Positions 15,626 through 23,042 of a DNA stretch of 36,611 bases are shown here, in pieces; within the stretch, counting starts at the first letter, position 1, and each line of letters opens with the position of its first letter. The notes under the pieces were generated by a model. The model was given only the letters and a program-made list of their open reading frames with translations. It ran no database searches and was not told where the DNA came from. Source of the stretch: Ovoidimarina sp050299695 (GTDB lineage Bacteria; Pseudomonadota; Alphaproteobacteria; Rhodobacterales; Rhodobacteraceae); NCBI GenBank assembly GCA_050299695.1, contig JBNKWI010000027.1, forward strand, positions 1 to 36,611. The letters run 5' to 3'. The translations under genes and the position numbers were made by a program.

Positions 15626-16450
15626 CTATCCGAGCCGGAGCGGCATCTGCCGGTTGACATCCTTGTAGAGCAGGTAGCGGAACGGGCCCGGCCCGCCCGC
15701 GTAGCAGGCCTGCGGGCAAAACGCCCGGAGCCACATGAAATCGCCTGCCTCCACCTCGACCCAGTCGCGGTTCAGCCGGTAGACCCCCTTGCCCTCCAGC
15801 ACGTACAGCCCGTGCTCCATCACATGGGTTTCCATGAACGGGATCGCCGCGCCGGGGCGGATCGTCACGATGGTGACATGCATGTCGAACGCCATGTCGG
15901 CGGGGTCCATGAACCGGGTCGTCGCCCACATCCCTTCGGTGTCCGGCATCGGATCCGGTGCGATTGCGGCCTCGTCGGCGACGAAGAACGGGGCGGGCGG
16001 CGCGAGCCCCTCGACCGTCTGGTAGAGCTTGCGGATCCAGTGGAACTTCGCCGGCGCGCCGCCCCGGTTCCGGAGCTGCCAGCCGCAGGCCGGCGGCAGG
16101 TAGGCGAAGCCGCCCGGGCCGAGCACGTGGTCGGTGGCGCCGACCCAGACGGTGATCTCGCCCTCCATCACGAAGAGCGCGCCCTGCGCCTCGGGGTCGT
16201 CCTCGGGACGGTCCGAGCCGCCGCCCGGCGCGACCTCCATCACCGCCTGCGAGAAGGTCTCGGCGAAGCCCGTCATCGGCCGGGCCAGCACCCAGGCGCG
16301 GGTTTCCTCCCAGAACGGCAGGAAGCTCGTCACGATGTTGCGCATCACCCCGTGCGGGATCACCGAATAGGCCTCGGTGAAGACGGCGCGGTCGGTGAGG
16401 AGCGCCGATTGCGGCGGCAATCCCCCGGCGGGGGCACGGTAACGGGACAT
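15626..16450 (-). CDS. allE: (S)-ureidoglycine aminohydrolase
   Basis: It releases ammonia from (S)-ureidoglycine to give (S)-ureidoglycolate, a purine (allantoin) degradation step. The 274-residue protein is a bicupin. The C-terminal cupin keeps the metal ligands Glu207, His209, His213 and Gln247 (METHVMEHGLYVLEG and FCPQACYAGG), with the same mutual spacing as E. coli YlbA/AllE. The N-terminal cupin (LFVMEGEITVWV) lacks a full ligand set, as usual. ATG 16450 has AAGG 6 nt upstream; the upstream TTG at 16456 is less likely. No other allantoin-pathway gene is in the window, so it appears detached from its pathway cluster. Confidence 0.93.
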   Translation of the reverse strand: MSRYRAPAGGLPPQSALLTDRAVFTEAYSVIPHGVMRNIVTSFLPFWEETRAWVLARPMTGFAETFSQAVMEVAPGGGSDRPEDDPEAQGALFVMEGEITVWVGATDHVLGPGGFAYLPPACGWQLRNRGGAPAKFHWIRKLYQTVEGLAPPAPFFVADEAAIAPDPMPDTEGMWATTRFMDPADMAFDMHVTIVTIRPGAAIPFMETHVMEHGLYVLEGKGVYRLNRDWVEVEAGDFMWLRAFCPQACYAGGPGPFRYLLYKDVNRQMPLRLG

Positions 16451-16621
16451 CGGCAACCTTGCGTGACTGTTCCGGGTCTCCCTTAGCTCTCCGGCGCCGC
16501 GAAGCCTAGGCCCGGCTTTCCGGGAGCTCCGTTCGGGAATTTTTGAGGATCGCCGGCCGCGGCGCTGGCGGAGGGCGCCGCGGCGGCTCTACAATCCGGG
16601 GGAACCAAGCGGAGGCGCGGG

Positions 16622-17344
16622 GTGGACGACATCGCAGCGATCCGGCGCGAGGCGGCGCCGAAGGGTGTGTTGCGCGTGGCGCTGAACCACGGCAACGCGG
16701 TCCTTGTCTCGCGCGTTGAGGACGGGACGCCGGGCGGCGTCTCGGTCATGGTGGCGCGGGCCATTGCCGGGGCGCTCGGCGTCGCGCCCGAGTTCCTGCA
16801 TTTCGACCGCGCCCGGGAGGTCTCCGACGGCGCCGGCGCGGATCTCTGGGATCTCTGCTTTCTCGCCGTGGACCCGAAACGCGCCGAGGAGATCGCCTTC
16901 TCGCCGCCCTATGTCGCGATCGAGGGCTGCTACGCGCTCGATGTGGCCCGGACGGCCGCGACGCCCGCCGAGGTCGATGCCCAAGGGCTCCGGATCGGCC
17001 TCGTCCGGGGCAGCGCCTACGGGCTTTTCCTGACCCGGGAGGCGCGCGGGGCGGAGCTCGTGAGTTTCGAGACCTTCGAGGCGGCGCGGGCCGCGTTCGA
17101 GGCCGGCACGCTCGACGGGCTCTCGGGCATCCGCCAGGCGATGGAACGCGTGGTGCGCGAGCGGCCGGGCACGCGGCTGGTCGAGGAGCCCTTCATGGCG
17201 ATCCTCCAGGCGGTGGGCGTCCCGGCCGCGCGGCCGCGCTTCGCGGCCTTCGTCGCGGAGGAGGTCGTCCGGCTGAAACGCTCGGGCGCCGTGGCCCGGG
17301 CGCTGGAGGAGAGCGGGCAAGGCGGGGTCCGCGTGCCGGATTGA
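16622..17344 (+). CDS. Solute-binding protein family 3-like domain protein without signal peptide
   Basis: The 240-residue protein has the fold pattern of amino-acid ABC transporter binding proteins. This includes an opening strand KGVLRVALNHG, TPGGVSVMVARAIAGALGV, WDLCFLAVDPKRAEEIAFSPPYVAIEGCYAL and a second-lobe GLRIGLVRGSAYGLFL. It lacks a signal peptide: the N-terminus MDDIAAIRREAAPKG is charged and leads straight into the domain. No permease or ATPase gene is next to it. It is therefore probably a cytoplasmic ligand-binding protein or a remnant of another use of the fold. The GTG start at 16622 has GGAGG upstream. Its stop overlaps the following non-coding leader of the PaiB-like gene. 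Confidence 0.8.
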   Translation: MDDIAAIRREAAPKGVLRVALNHGNAVLVSRVEDGTPGGVSVMVARAIAGALGVAPEFLHFDRAREVSDGAGADLWDLCFLAVDPKRAEEIAFSPPYVAIEGCYALDVARTAATPAEVDAQGLRIGLVRGSAYGLFLTREARGAELVSFETFEAARAAFEAGTLDGLSGIRQAMERVVRERPGTRLVEEPFMAILQAVGVPAARPRFAAFVAEEVVRLKRSGAVARALEESGQGGVRVPD

Positions 17345-17400
17345 CGCTCTCCGGCCCGGCGCATAGCGTCCGCGCGGTCCAGCGCAGGGATGAGCCGTCG

Positions 17401-18015
17401 ATGCATCCGAACCCCGCCTTCCGGAACGAGAGCCGCGCGCGGCATCTCGCCTTCGCGCGGGCGCGCGCCTTCGGGACGCTCGCGGTCACCGCCGAGGGCG
17501 CTCCGCTCCTGTCGCATGTGCCGTTCCTGCTCGACGCGGCGGGCGAGACCGCGGGTCTCCATCTGGTCCGGTCGAACCCGATCGCCCGGTTGCCCGAGGG
17601 CCCGGCGGTGATCGCGGTTGCGGGGCCGGACGGCTACGTCTCGCCCGACTGGTACGGGGTGGCGGACCAGGTGCCGACCTGGAACTATGTCGCGGTGCAT
17701 CTGAGGGGAAGGCTCGAGCGGCTGCCAGAGGACGCGCTTCCGGACCTTCTGGCGCGGCTGTCGGCGGCCTACGAGGCGCGGCTGGCGCCGAAGCCGGCCT
17801 GGACGATGGACAAGATGAGCGCGGACGCGCTGGCGCGGCTCCTGAGGGCGATCCTGCCGTTCCGGCTGCGGATCGAGCGCGTCGACGGGACCTGGAAGCT
17901 CGGGCAGAACAAGCCGGAGGCGGCGCGGCTCGGCGCGGCGGCGCGGATCGAACAGGGCGGGATCGGGCAGGAGCTCGCCGCGCTCGCGAAGCTGATGGCG
18001 CGGCCGGAGGGCTGA
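17401..18015 (+). CDS. FMN-binding negative transcriptional regulator, PaiB family
   Basis: The 204-residue protein has the PaiB pattern: MHPNPAFRNESRARHLAFARARAFGTLAV at the start, HLVRSNPIARL, then the family signature YVSPDWYGVADQVPTWNYVAVHLRGRL. The C-terminal segment is LRAILPFRLRIERVDGTWKLGQNKP. PaiB of Bacillus represses protease and sporulation genes, but most members are uncharacterised split-barrel flavin proteins. ATG 17401 is the usual family start and has AGGGA about 10 nt upstream; an upstream TTG at 17341 is unlikely. It is followed 63 bp downstream by a GST gene. Confidence 0.9.
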   Translation: MHPNPAFRNESRARHLAFARARAFGTLAVTAEGAPLLSHVPFLLDAAGETAGLHLVRSNPIARLPEGPAVIAVAGPDGYVSPDWYGVADQVPTWNYVAVHLRGRLERLPEDALPDLLARLSAAYEARLAPKPAWTMDKMSADALARLLRAILPFRLRIERVDGTWKLGQNKPEAARLGAAARIEQGGIGQELAALAKLMARPEG

Positions 18016-18078
18016 GCCGGGTGGACAGCCTGCGCCCGGCGTCCTACGGCTTGGGCGAGCCCGCCCAGGAGGACCGAC

Positions 18079-18687
18079 ATGCGTCTCTTTCACTCCCCGA
18101 CCTCGCCCTATGTCCGCAAGATCATGGTGCTGCTGCACGAGACCGGCCGCACCGGCGAGGTCGAACTGGTGTCGGCCACCGCCTCGCCGGTCGATTCGAG
18201 CAAGGCGCCCGTCGCGCAGAACCCGCTCGGCAAGGTGCCGGCGCTGGAACGCGAGGACGGGCCGGCGCTCTATGACAGCCGGGTGATCACCCGCTATCTC
18301 GACGCGCGGTTCGGGGCCGGGCTCTATCCCGAGCCGCCGCGGCTCTGGGAGATGCTGACGCTCGAGGCGACGGGCGAGGGGATTCTCGATGCGGCGCTGC
18401 TGCTGACCTACGAATCGCGGCTCCGCCCCGAGGGCCTGCGCTGGAACGCCTGGGCGGATGGCCAGTGGGAGAAGATCGCACGGGCGTGCACCGCGCTCGA
18501 GGCGCGCTGGATGAGCCATCTCGGGGGAAAGCTCGACATGGGACAGATCGCGGTCGGCTGCGCGCTGGGCTATCTCGACCTGCGCCACGACGCGCGCGGC
18601 TGGCGGGCCGGGCATCCGGGCCTCGCCGACTGGTACGCGGCGTTTTCCGAGCGGCCCTCGATGCAGGCGACCGTGCCGCCGGCCTGA
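18079..18687 (+). CDS. Glutathione S-transferase family protein
   Basis: The 202-residue GST has an N-terminal thioredoxin-like domain with the active-site region LFHSPTSPYVRKIMVLLHE. The GSH-binding NPLGKVPALE has the cis-Pro, followed by LYDSRVITRYLD with the GSH gamma-glutamyl-binding Asp-Ser. The all-helical C-terminal domain includes GYLDLRHDARGW. The SPTSPYVRK motif is common in the bacterial YibF-like branch. AGGAGG precedes the ATG. The role is probably conjugation or disulfide reduction in detoxification; the substrate is unknown. It is the last gene before an 800-bp non-coding region. Confidence 0.92.
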   Translation: MRLFHSPTSPYVRKIMVLLHETGRTGEVELVSATASPVDSSKAPVAQNPLGKVPALEREDGPALYDSRVITRYLDARFGAGLYPEPPRLWEMLTLEATGEGILDAALLLTYESRLRPEGLRWNAWADGQWEKIARACTALEARWMSHLGGKLDMGQIAVGCALGYLDLRHDARGWRAGHPGLADWYAAFSERPSMQATVPPA

Positions 18688-18779
18688 TCGGGATGGGCCC
18701 GGCCCGGGCCGTTTCCGGAGTCGATGACTCCGGTGCGCGCTGCCGCCGCGCCATGGCAACGGCGCCGAGGGTTGATCCC

Positions 18780-18876
18780 ATGAAACAAGGCGAAGCGGCG
18801 CGTTTCGGCGGATCGGTTTCACGTCGGTATTGCGTCGGTATCCCGTCGGTGCGGCGATCGGTTCCGGCCTTCGGGC
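18780..18876 (+). repeat. Dispersed element R2, copy B
   Basis: This stretch is the forward-strand counterpart of 1871-1954. It begins ATGAAACAAGGCGAAGCGG and shares the GCGTCGG and CCGTCGGTGCGG blocks. It has about 12 extra bp and a partial tandem duplication of a GTCGGTAT-like unit. A short frame can be read from the ATG, but coding across copies is not convincing. It is followed 64 bp later by R1 copy B, mirroring locus A. Before it, at 18715-18733, there is a 7-bp stem CCGGAGT/ACTCCGG that could end the GST transcript. Confidence 0.75.
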
Positions 18877-18940
18877 GCGGCCGCCACCGCGCCTTGGGCG
18901 CGGGAGGAGGCGGGGCGCGTTGAGCCTCCCGCCAGGCCAC

Positions 18941-19122
18941 AATGCGCAGGCCGGGCGTGCACCTGCCCGTGGGATGGCGCCGCAACGGCTTTCCACGCAG
19001 TTTATGGTGCCACATGCCTCCGACCTCCAAGGTCTGCGCAAACGTTGCCAGAGCGCCAGCCCGCCGGGACGGGCAGGCGCTCGCCCGGCGGCCCTTCGGG
19101 CCTTGTTCCGGGCGGGTCTACC
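18941..19122 (-). repeat. Dispersed hairpin element R1, copy B
   Basis: This is the reverse-oriented copy of the element at 1531-1706. The core, 18951-19088 (138 bp), has 20-bp terminal inverted repeats at 18951-18970 and 19069-19088 with two mismatches. The inner part (on the reverse strand TGGCGCTCTGGCAACGTTTGCGCAGACC, in shorter shared blocks) is closest to copy C on one side and to copy A on the other (GTGGAAAGCCGTTGC). Identity fades beyond about 18941 and 19122. No transposase is present. Confidence 0.85.
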
Positions 19123-19491
19123 GCACAGCTGTTGCGAGGGACGCCAGCCCGGTCGTGCCGGAGGCAAGCCGCAGGCGTGACGCGGGCGGGCGCTCGCACC
19201 GGCAGCCTTCGGCGCCACGCGGGCTGGGGCATAGCATTGCCAGTGCCAGGGCCCGCGGGGGGATTGCGGTGCGGGCCCGGGTCAAAGGGCACGCCCCTCT
19301 CCTACTCTGCTGGAACTCGACGACCGCGGCCGGTCTCCGGCATCCGCCGGAGACACAAGATTACAGGTGCGCCCGAATGTCCGCTGGACCCTCCCGGCAG
19401 GCCAAGCTAAGCATCGGCACGATCGGTTCGCGCCCGCGGCGCGTCCGCCCCTACCTATGGCCAAGACAGGCCGCGGCAAATGGAGTTGAAC
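19123..19491 (+). promoter_or_regulatory. Non-coding leader of petABC with a 9-bp hairpin
   Basis: This region between R1 copy B and petA shows no gene. A perfect hairpin GTCTCCGGC-ATCC-GCCGGAGAC lies at 19333-19354. The last bases carry GGAG (19482-19485) 6 nt before the petA GTG. I cannot pick a promoter with confidence. Confidence 0.4.
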
Positions 19492-20055
19492 GTGTCCCAG
19501 GCTGAAGACCACGAGAGCACCCGCCGTGACTTCCTCTACTATGTGACGGGCGGCGCCGGGGTCGTCCTGACCGGAGCGGCCGTCTGGCCCCTGGTCAACC
19601 AGATGAACCCCTCGGCCGACGTGCAGGCCGCGTCGACGCTCCGGGTCGATGTCTCGGGCGTCGAGACCGGCACCCAGCTCACCATACTGTTCCTCGGCAA
19701 GCCGGTCTTCATTCGCCGCCGCAGCCAGGAGGAGATCGACGCCGGCAAGGCCGTGCCGCTCTCCGACCTGATCGACCCGACCGCGGAGAACGCCAACCTC
19801 GCCCCCGACGCGCCCGCCACCGACGAGAACCGCGCGGTGCCCGGCCAGGAGGAATGGCTGGTGATGACCGGGGTCTGCACGCATCTGGGCTGCGTGCCCT
19901 TGGGCGACGGCGCCGGCGATTTCGGCGGCTGGTTCTGCCCCTGCCACGGCTCGCATTACGACACCGCCGGCCGCATCCGCAAAGGCCCGGCCCCGCAGAA
20001 CATGCATATTCCGGTCAACAAGTTCGTCGACGAAACGACGATCCTTCTGGGCTAA
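19492..20055 (+). CDS. petA: Ubiquinol-cytochrome c reductase Rieske iron-sulfur subunit
   Basis: It carries the 2Fe-2S cluster of the cytochrome bc1 complex, taking electrons from ubiquinol to cytochrome c1. The 187-residue length equals that of Rhodobacter Rieske proteins. The N-terminus has a twin-arginine motif (TRRDFLYYVTGGAG) and a single hydrophobic anchor. The cluster ligands are in CTHLGC and CPCHGSHYD. GPAPQNMHIP near the end is the Pro loop. I chose GTG 19492 because GGAG lies 6 nt upstream and the resulting start (MSQAEDHESTRRDF) matches the family; an ATG at 19480 lies over the ribosome site. It is first in petABC. Confidence 0.96.
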   Translation: MSQAEDHESTRRDFLYYVTGGAGVVLTGAAVWPLVNQMNPSADVQAASTLRVDVSGVETGTQLTILFLGKPVFIRRRSQEEIDAGKAVPLSDLIDPTAENANLAPDAPATDENRAVPGQEEWLVMTGVCTHLGCVPLGDGAGDFGGWFCPCHGSHYDTAGRIRKGPAPQNMHIPVNKFVDETTILLG

Positions 20056-20068
20056 GGGAGGCCGAACG

Positions 20069-21409
20069 ATGGCGGGTATTCCCCACGACCATTACGAACC
20101 GAAGACCGGCATCGAGCGCTGGGTGCACGAGCGCCTGCCGATCGTATCGCTCGTCTACGACACGATCATGATCCCCACGCCCAAGAACCTGAACTGGATG
20201 TGGATCTGGGGCATCGTGCTGGCCTTCTGCCTGGTGTTGCAGATCGCCACCGGCGTGGTCCTGGTGATGCACTACACGCCGCATGTCGACATGGCCTTCG
20301 CCTCGGTCGAGCACATCATGCGCGACGTGCGCGGCGGCCATTTCCTGCGCTACCTGCACGCCAACGGCGCCTCGCTGTTCTTCTTCGCGGTCTACCTGCA
20401 CATCTTCCGGGGGCTCTACTACGGCTCCTACAAGGCGCCGCGCGAGATCACCTGGATCATCGGGATGCTGATCTATCTCGCGATGATGGGCACCGCCTTC
20501 ATGGGCTACGTGCTGCCCTGGGGGCAGATGTCGTTCTGGGGCGCGACGGTGATCACCGGCCTCTTCGGGGCGATCCCGCTCATTGGCGAGCCGATCCAGA
20601 CCTGGCTCCTCGGCGGGCCGGCGGTGGACAACGCAACGCTGAACCGCTTCTTCTCGCTGCACTACCTTCTGCCCTTCGTGATCGCCGCGCTGGTTGCGGT
20701 GCATATCTGGGCGTTCCACACCACCGGGAACAACAACCCCACAGGCGTGGAAGTGCGGCGGTCGTCGAAGGCCGAGGCCGAGAAGGACACGCTGCCGTTC
20801 TGGCCGTATTTCGTCATCAAGGACTTCTTCGCGCTGGCCCTGGTGCTCGCGGTGTTCTTCGCGGTGGTGGGCTTCATGCCGAACTATCTCGGCCACCCGG
20901 ACAACTATACCGAGGCGAACTCGCTCGCGACGCCGGCGCATATCGTGCCGGAATGGTACTTCCTGCCGTTCTACGCGATCCTGCGTGCTTTCACGGCCGA
21001 TGTCTGGATCGTGCAGCTGGCGAGCTTCCTGACCGGCGGCATTGTCGACGCGAAGTTCTTCGGCGTGATCGCCATGTTCGGCGCGATCATCGCGCTGGCG
21101 CTGACGCCCTGGCTCGACACGTCGTCGGTGCGCTCGGGCCGCTACCGGCCGATGTTCAAGTGGTGGTTCTGGCTGCTCGCCGTGGATTTCGTGGTGCTGA
21201 TGTGGGTCGGCGCGCAGACGCCGACGGCGATCATGTCCTGGATCTCGCTGATCGCGGCGGCCTACTGGTTCGTCTACTTCCTGATCATCCTGCCGCTCCT
21301 CGGCGTGATCGAGAAGCCGCTGGCCCAGCCGGCGACCATCGAGGACGACTTCAACGCCCATTACGGCGGCGAGGCCCATGGCGCGGCTTCGGCCACGCCG
21401 GCCGAATAA
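20069..21409 (+). CDS. petB: Cytochrome b of the bc1 complex
   Basis: This 446-residue, eight-helix membrane subunit binds hemes bL and bH and forms the Qo and Qi sites. Visible landmarks are NLNWMWIWGIVLAFCLVLQIATG, HYTPHVDMAFASVEHIMRDV, and paired heme-ligand helices with HANGASLFFFAVYLHIFRGLYYG and HYLLPFVIAALVAVHIWAFH (fragments). The Qo-site PEWY is in HIVPEWYFLPFYAIL. It is longer than mitochondrial cytochrome b because of the C-terminal extension typical of Rhodobacterales. It starts 13 nt after petA with GGGAGG upstream and is followed by petC. Confidence 0.98.
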   Translation: MAGIPHDHYEPKTGIERWVHERLPIVSLVYDTIMIPTPKNLNWMWIWGIVLAFCLVLQIATGVVLVMHYTPHVDMAFASVEHIMRDVRGGHFLRYLHANGASLFFFAVYLHIFRGLYYGSYKAPREITWIIGMLIYLAMMGTAFMGYVLPWGQMSFWGATVITGLFGAIPLIGEPIQTWLLGGPAVDNATLNRFFSLHYLLPFVIAALVAVHIWAFHTTGNNNPTGVEVRRSSKAEAEKDTLPFWPYFVIKDFFALALVLAVFFAVVGFMPNYLGHPDNYTEANSLATPAHIVPEWYFLPFYAILRAFTADVWIVQLASFLTGGIVDAKFFGVIAMFGAIIALALTPWLDTSSVRSGRYRPMFKWWFWLLAVDFVVLMWVGAQTPTAIMSWISLIAAAYWFVYFLIILPLLGVIEKPLAQPATIEDDFNAHYGGEAHGAASATPAE

Positions 21410-21428
21410 CGAGAGGATCGAGGGACCC

Positions 21429-22292
21429 ATGATGAGACAGATCACGCTCGCTGCCTCGCTCGCGCTCGGCCTCGGCTCGGGGATGGCGCTGGCCGAAGGC
21501 AGCACCCATGTGGAGGACGTCGCCTTCTCGTTCGAGGGGCCGTTCGGCGCCTATGACCAGAACCAGCTCCAGCGGGGCCTGCAGATCTACACCGAGGTCT
21601 GCTCCTCCTGCCACGGCCTGCGCTACGTGCCGATCCGCACGCTCGAGGACGAGGGCGGCCCGGGCCTGCCGGAAGACCAGGTGCGCGCTTATGCGGCGAG
21701 TATCGAGGTGTTCGATCCGACTCTGAACGACGGCCAGGGCGATTTCCGCCCGGCGACGCCGAAGGACCACTTCCCGCACATCACCTCGGCCGCCGCGCCG
21801 GACCTCTCGCTGATGGCGAAGGCCCGTGCGGGGTTCCACGGGCCCGCCGGGCTCGGGATCAGCCAGCTCTTCAAGGGGATCGGCGGGCCGGAATACATCG
21901 TCTCGATCCTGACCGGCTACGAGGATGCGCCGGATTGTGCGCCGGGCGACTTCCCGGGCAACTACAACAAGGCGTTTGGTCCGGGTGGCTACCCTGAGGA
22001 ATGCAAGGGCGAGAATGGCGAGCATCTCTTCCCGGGCAGCTGGATCGCGATGCCGCAGCCGCTTTACGGCGAGGACGTGGAATTCGCCGACGGCCATTCG
22101 AACGAGCTGCATCACGAGGCCGAGGACGTCGCCGCCTTCCTGATGTGGGCCGCGGAGCCGAAGATGATGGCGCGCAAGCAGGCCGGGTTCGTCGGTGTCC
22201 TGATGCTGACGATCATGACCGTGCTCCTGTACCTCACCAACAAGCGCATCTGGGCGCCGGTGAAGAAGGCCGCGAAGAAGTCGGACGACTGA
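21429..22292 (+). CDS. petC: Cytochrome c1 of the bc1 complex
   Basis: This 287-residue, periplasm-facing c-type cytochrome receives electrons from the Rieske centre. A cleavable Sec signal (MMRQITLAASLALGLGSGMA, cut after ALA) precedes the heme-attachment site CSSCHG near residue 55. A C-terminal anchor (GVLMLTIMTVLLYLTNKRIW) holds it in the membrane. An inserted segment with a possible Cys pair (DCAPGDF and EECKGE) resembles the disulfide region of Rhodobacter cytochrome c1. I chose the first of two tandem ATGs (21429; the other is 21432), with GAGGGA upstream. It is the last gene of petABC and is followed by a bidirectional terminator. Confidence 0.96.
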   Translation: MMRQITLAASLALGLGSGMALAEGSTHVEDVAFSFEGPFGAYDQNQLQRGLQIYTEVCSSCHGLRYVPIRTLEDEGGPGLPEDQVRAYAASIEVFDPTLNDGQGDFRPATPKDHFPHITSAAAPDLSLMAKARAGFHGPAGLGISQLFKGIGGPEYIVSILTGYEDAPDCAPGDFPGNYNKAFGPGGYPEECKGENGEHLFPGSWIAMPQPLYGEDVEFADGHSNELHHEAEDVAAFLMWAAEPKMMARKQAGFVGVLMLTIMTVLLYLTNKRIWAPVKKAAKKSDD

Positions 22293-22318
22293 TCCGGGGC
22301 GCAGGCGGTTCAACGCAT

Positions 22319-22352
22319 GGCAAGGCGCGGCCCGACCGGTCGCGCCTTTGCC
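22319..22352. terminator. Bidirectional terminator between petC and thiQ
   Basis: GGCAAGGCGCG (22319-22329) pairs with CGCGCCTTTGCC (22341-22352), with one bulged base and an 11-nt loop. It sits in the 63-bp gap between the convergent petC and thiQ stops, so it can serve both. Confidence 0.7.
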
Positions 22353-22355
22353 GTT

Positions 22356-23042
22356 TCAGGCGCCCAGATAGGCCCTGAGGCCCGGCGGCGGGTCGGCCAG
22401 AAGCGCGCGCGTCTCCGCGGGCGGCGCCGCCCGCCCCGCCTCGATGACGATGGCCTGCCCCGCGATGCGCGCCGCGTCCGCCGGGTCGTGGGTGACCATC
22501 AGCACGGTGCGCCCGCCGAGCGTCCGGGCCACGAGGTCAAGCATTTCCGCCCGGAGCGCCGGGCCGAGCGCCGCGAAGGGTTCGTCGAGCAGCACCACCG
22601 GCCGGTCCCGCACCAGCGCGCGGGCGAGCGCGACGCGGCTCTGCTGTCCGCCCGAGAGCTCGGCCGGCTTGCGGCCGCCCATGCCCTCGAGCCCGACCCG
22701 TGCGAGCACCGCCCGGATCCGATCCAGATCCTCCGCCGTCAGTTTCAGCGCAGGCGAGAGGCCGAGCCCGACATTGCGGAACGCGTCGAGATGCGGGAAC
22801 AGGTTCTGGTCCTGGAACAGGGTCGAAACCGGCCGCGCGCCCGGCGCCAGCCCGCCGATGTCGCGGCCCTCCCAGAGGATCCGCCCGGAGTCGGGCGCCA
22901 CGAAGCCGCCGATCGCGGCAAGCAGCGTCGACTTCCCCGCGCCCGAGGGCCCGATGACCGCGGTGATCCCCGGCGCGACCGTCAGGTCGGCGGCCAGCCG
23001 GAACCCGCCCTGCGCGATCTCGAGCGCTTCAAGCTGCAGCAT
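22356..23042 (-). CDS. thiQ: Thiamine ABC transporter ATP-binding protein
   Basis: This 228-residue ATPase powers thiamine import with ThiB and ThiP. It has Walker A GPSGAGKST, Q-loop FQDQNLFPHL, signature LSGGQQSRVALARAL, Walker B VVLLDEPFAALGP and the switch His in MVTHDPADA. DEPFAALGP and the short length without a regulatory C-terminal domain fit ThiQ. The D-loop has Gly-Pro where SALD or ALDP is usual, a minor variation. The ATG at 23042 lies inside thiP (14-nt overlap), so it is translationally coupled. It is last in the thiBPQ operon, under the upstream TPP riboswitch. Confidence 0.94.
   Translation of the reverse strand: MLQLEALEIAQGGFRLAADLTVAPGITAVIGPSGAGKSTLLAAIGGFVAPDSGRILWEGRDIGGLAPGARPVSTLFQDQNLFPHLDAFRNVGLGLSPALKLTAEDLDRIRAVLARVGLEGMGGRKPAELSGGQQSRVALARALVRDRPVVLLDEPFAALGPALRAEMLDLVARTLGGRTVLMVTHDPADAARIAGQAIVIEAGRAAPPAETRALLADPPPGLRAYLGA

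Noticed and set aside
16590..16595. TACAAT as a -10 box for the gene at 16622
   Set aside because: No acceptable -35 hexamer lies 16-18 bp upstream. A lone match to -10 is not enough.
18780..18923. Short frame from the ATG in R2 copy B (MKQGEAARFG...)
   Set aside because: The copy at 1871-1954 has GTG instead and a 11-13 bp length difference that changes the middle. There is no ribosome site, so it is treated as a repeat.
17017..19218. Long reverse-strand open frame (about 730 codons) opposite the solute-binding, PaiB and GST genes
   Set aside because: The same GC-shadow effect applies. The forward frames carry clear family motifs, and the upstream third runs through repeats R1 and R2.
18942..19505. 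Open frames within the R1 copies, giving similar peptides with PTSKV and APARRDGQAL
   Set aside because: The similar peptides follow from DNA identity of the repeat. Frames differ in start, length and end at each locus, and there are no ribosome sites.
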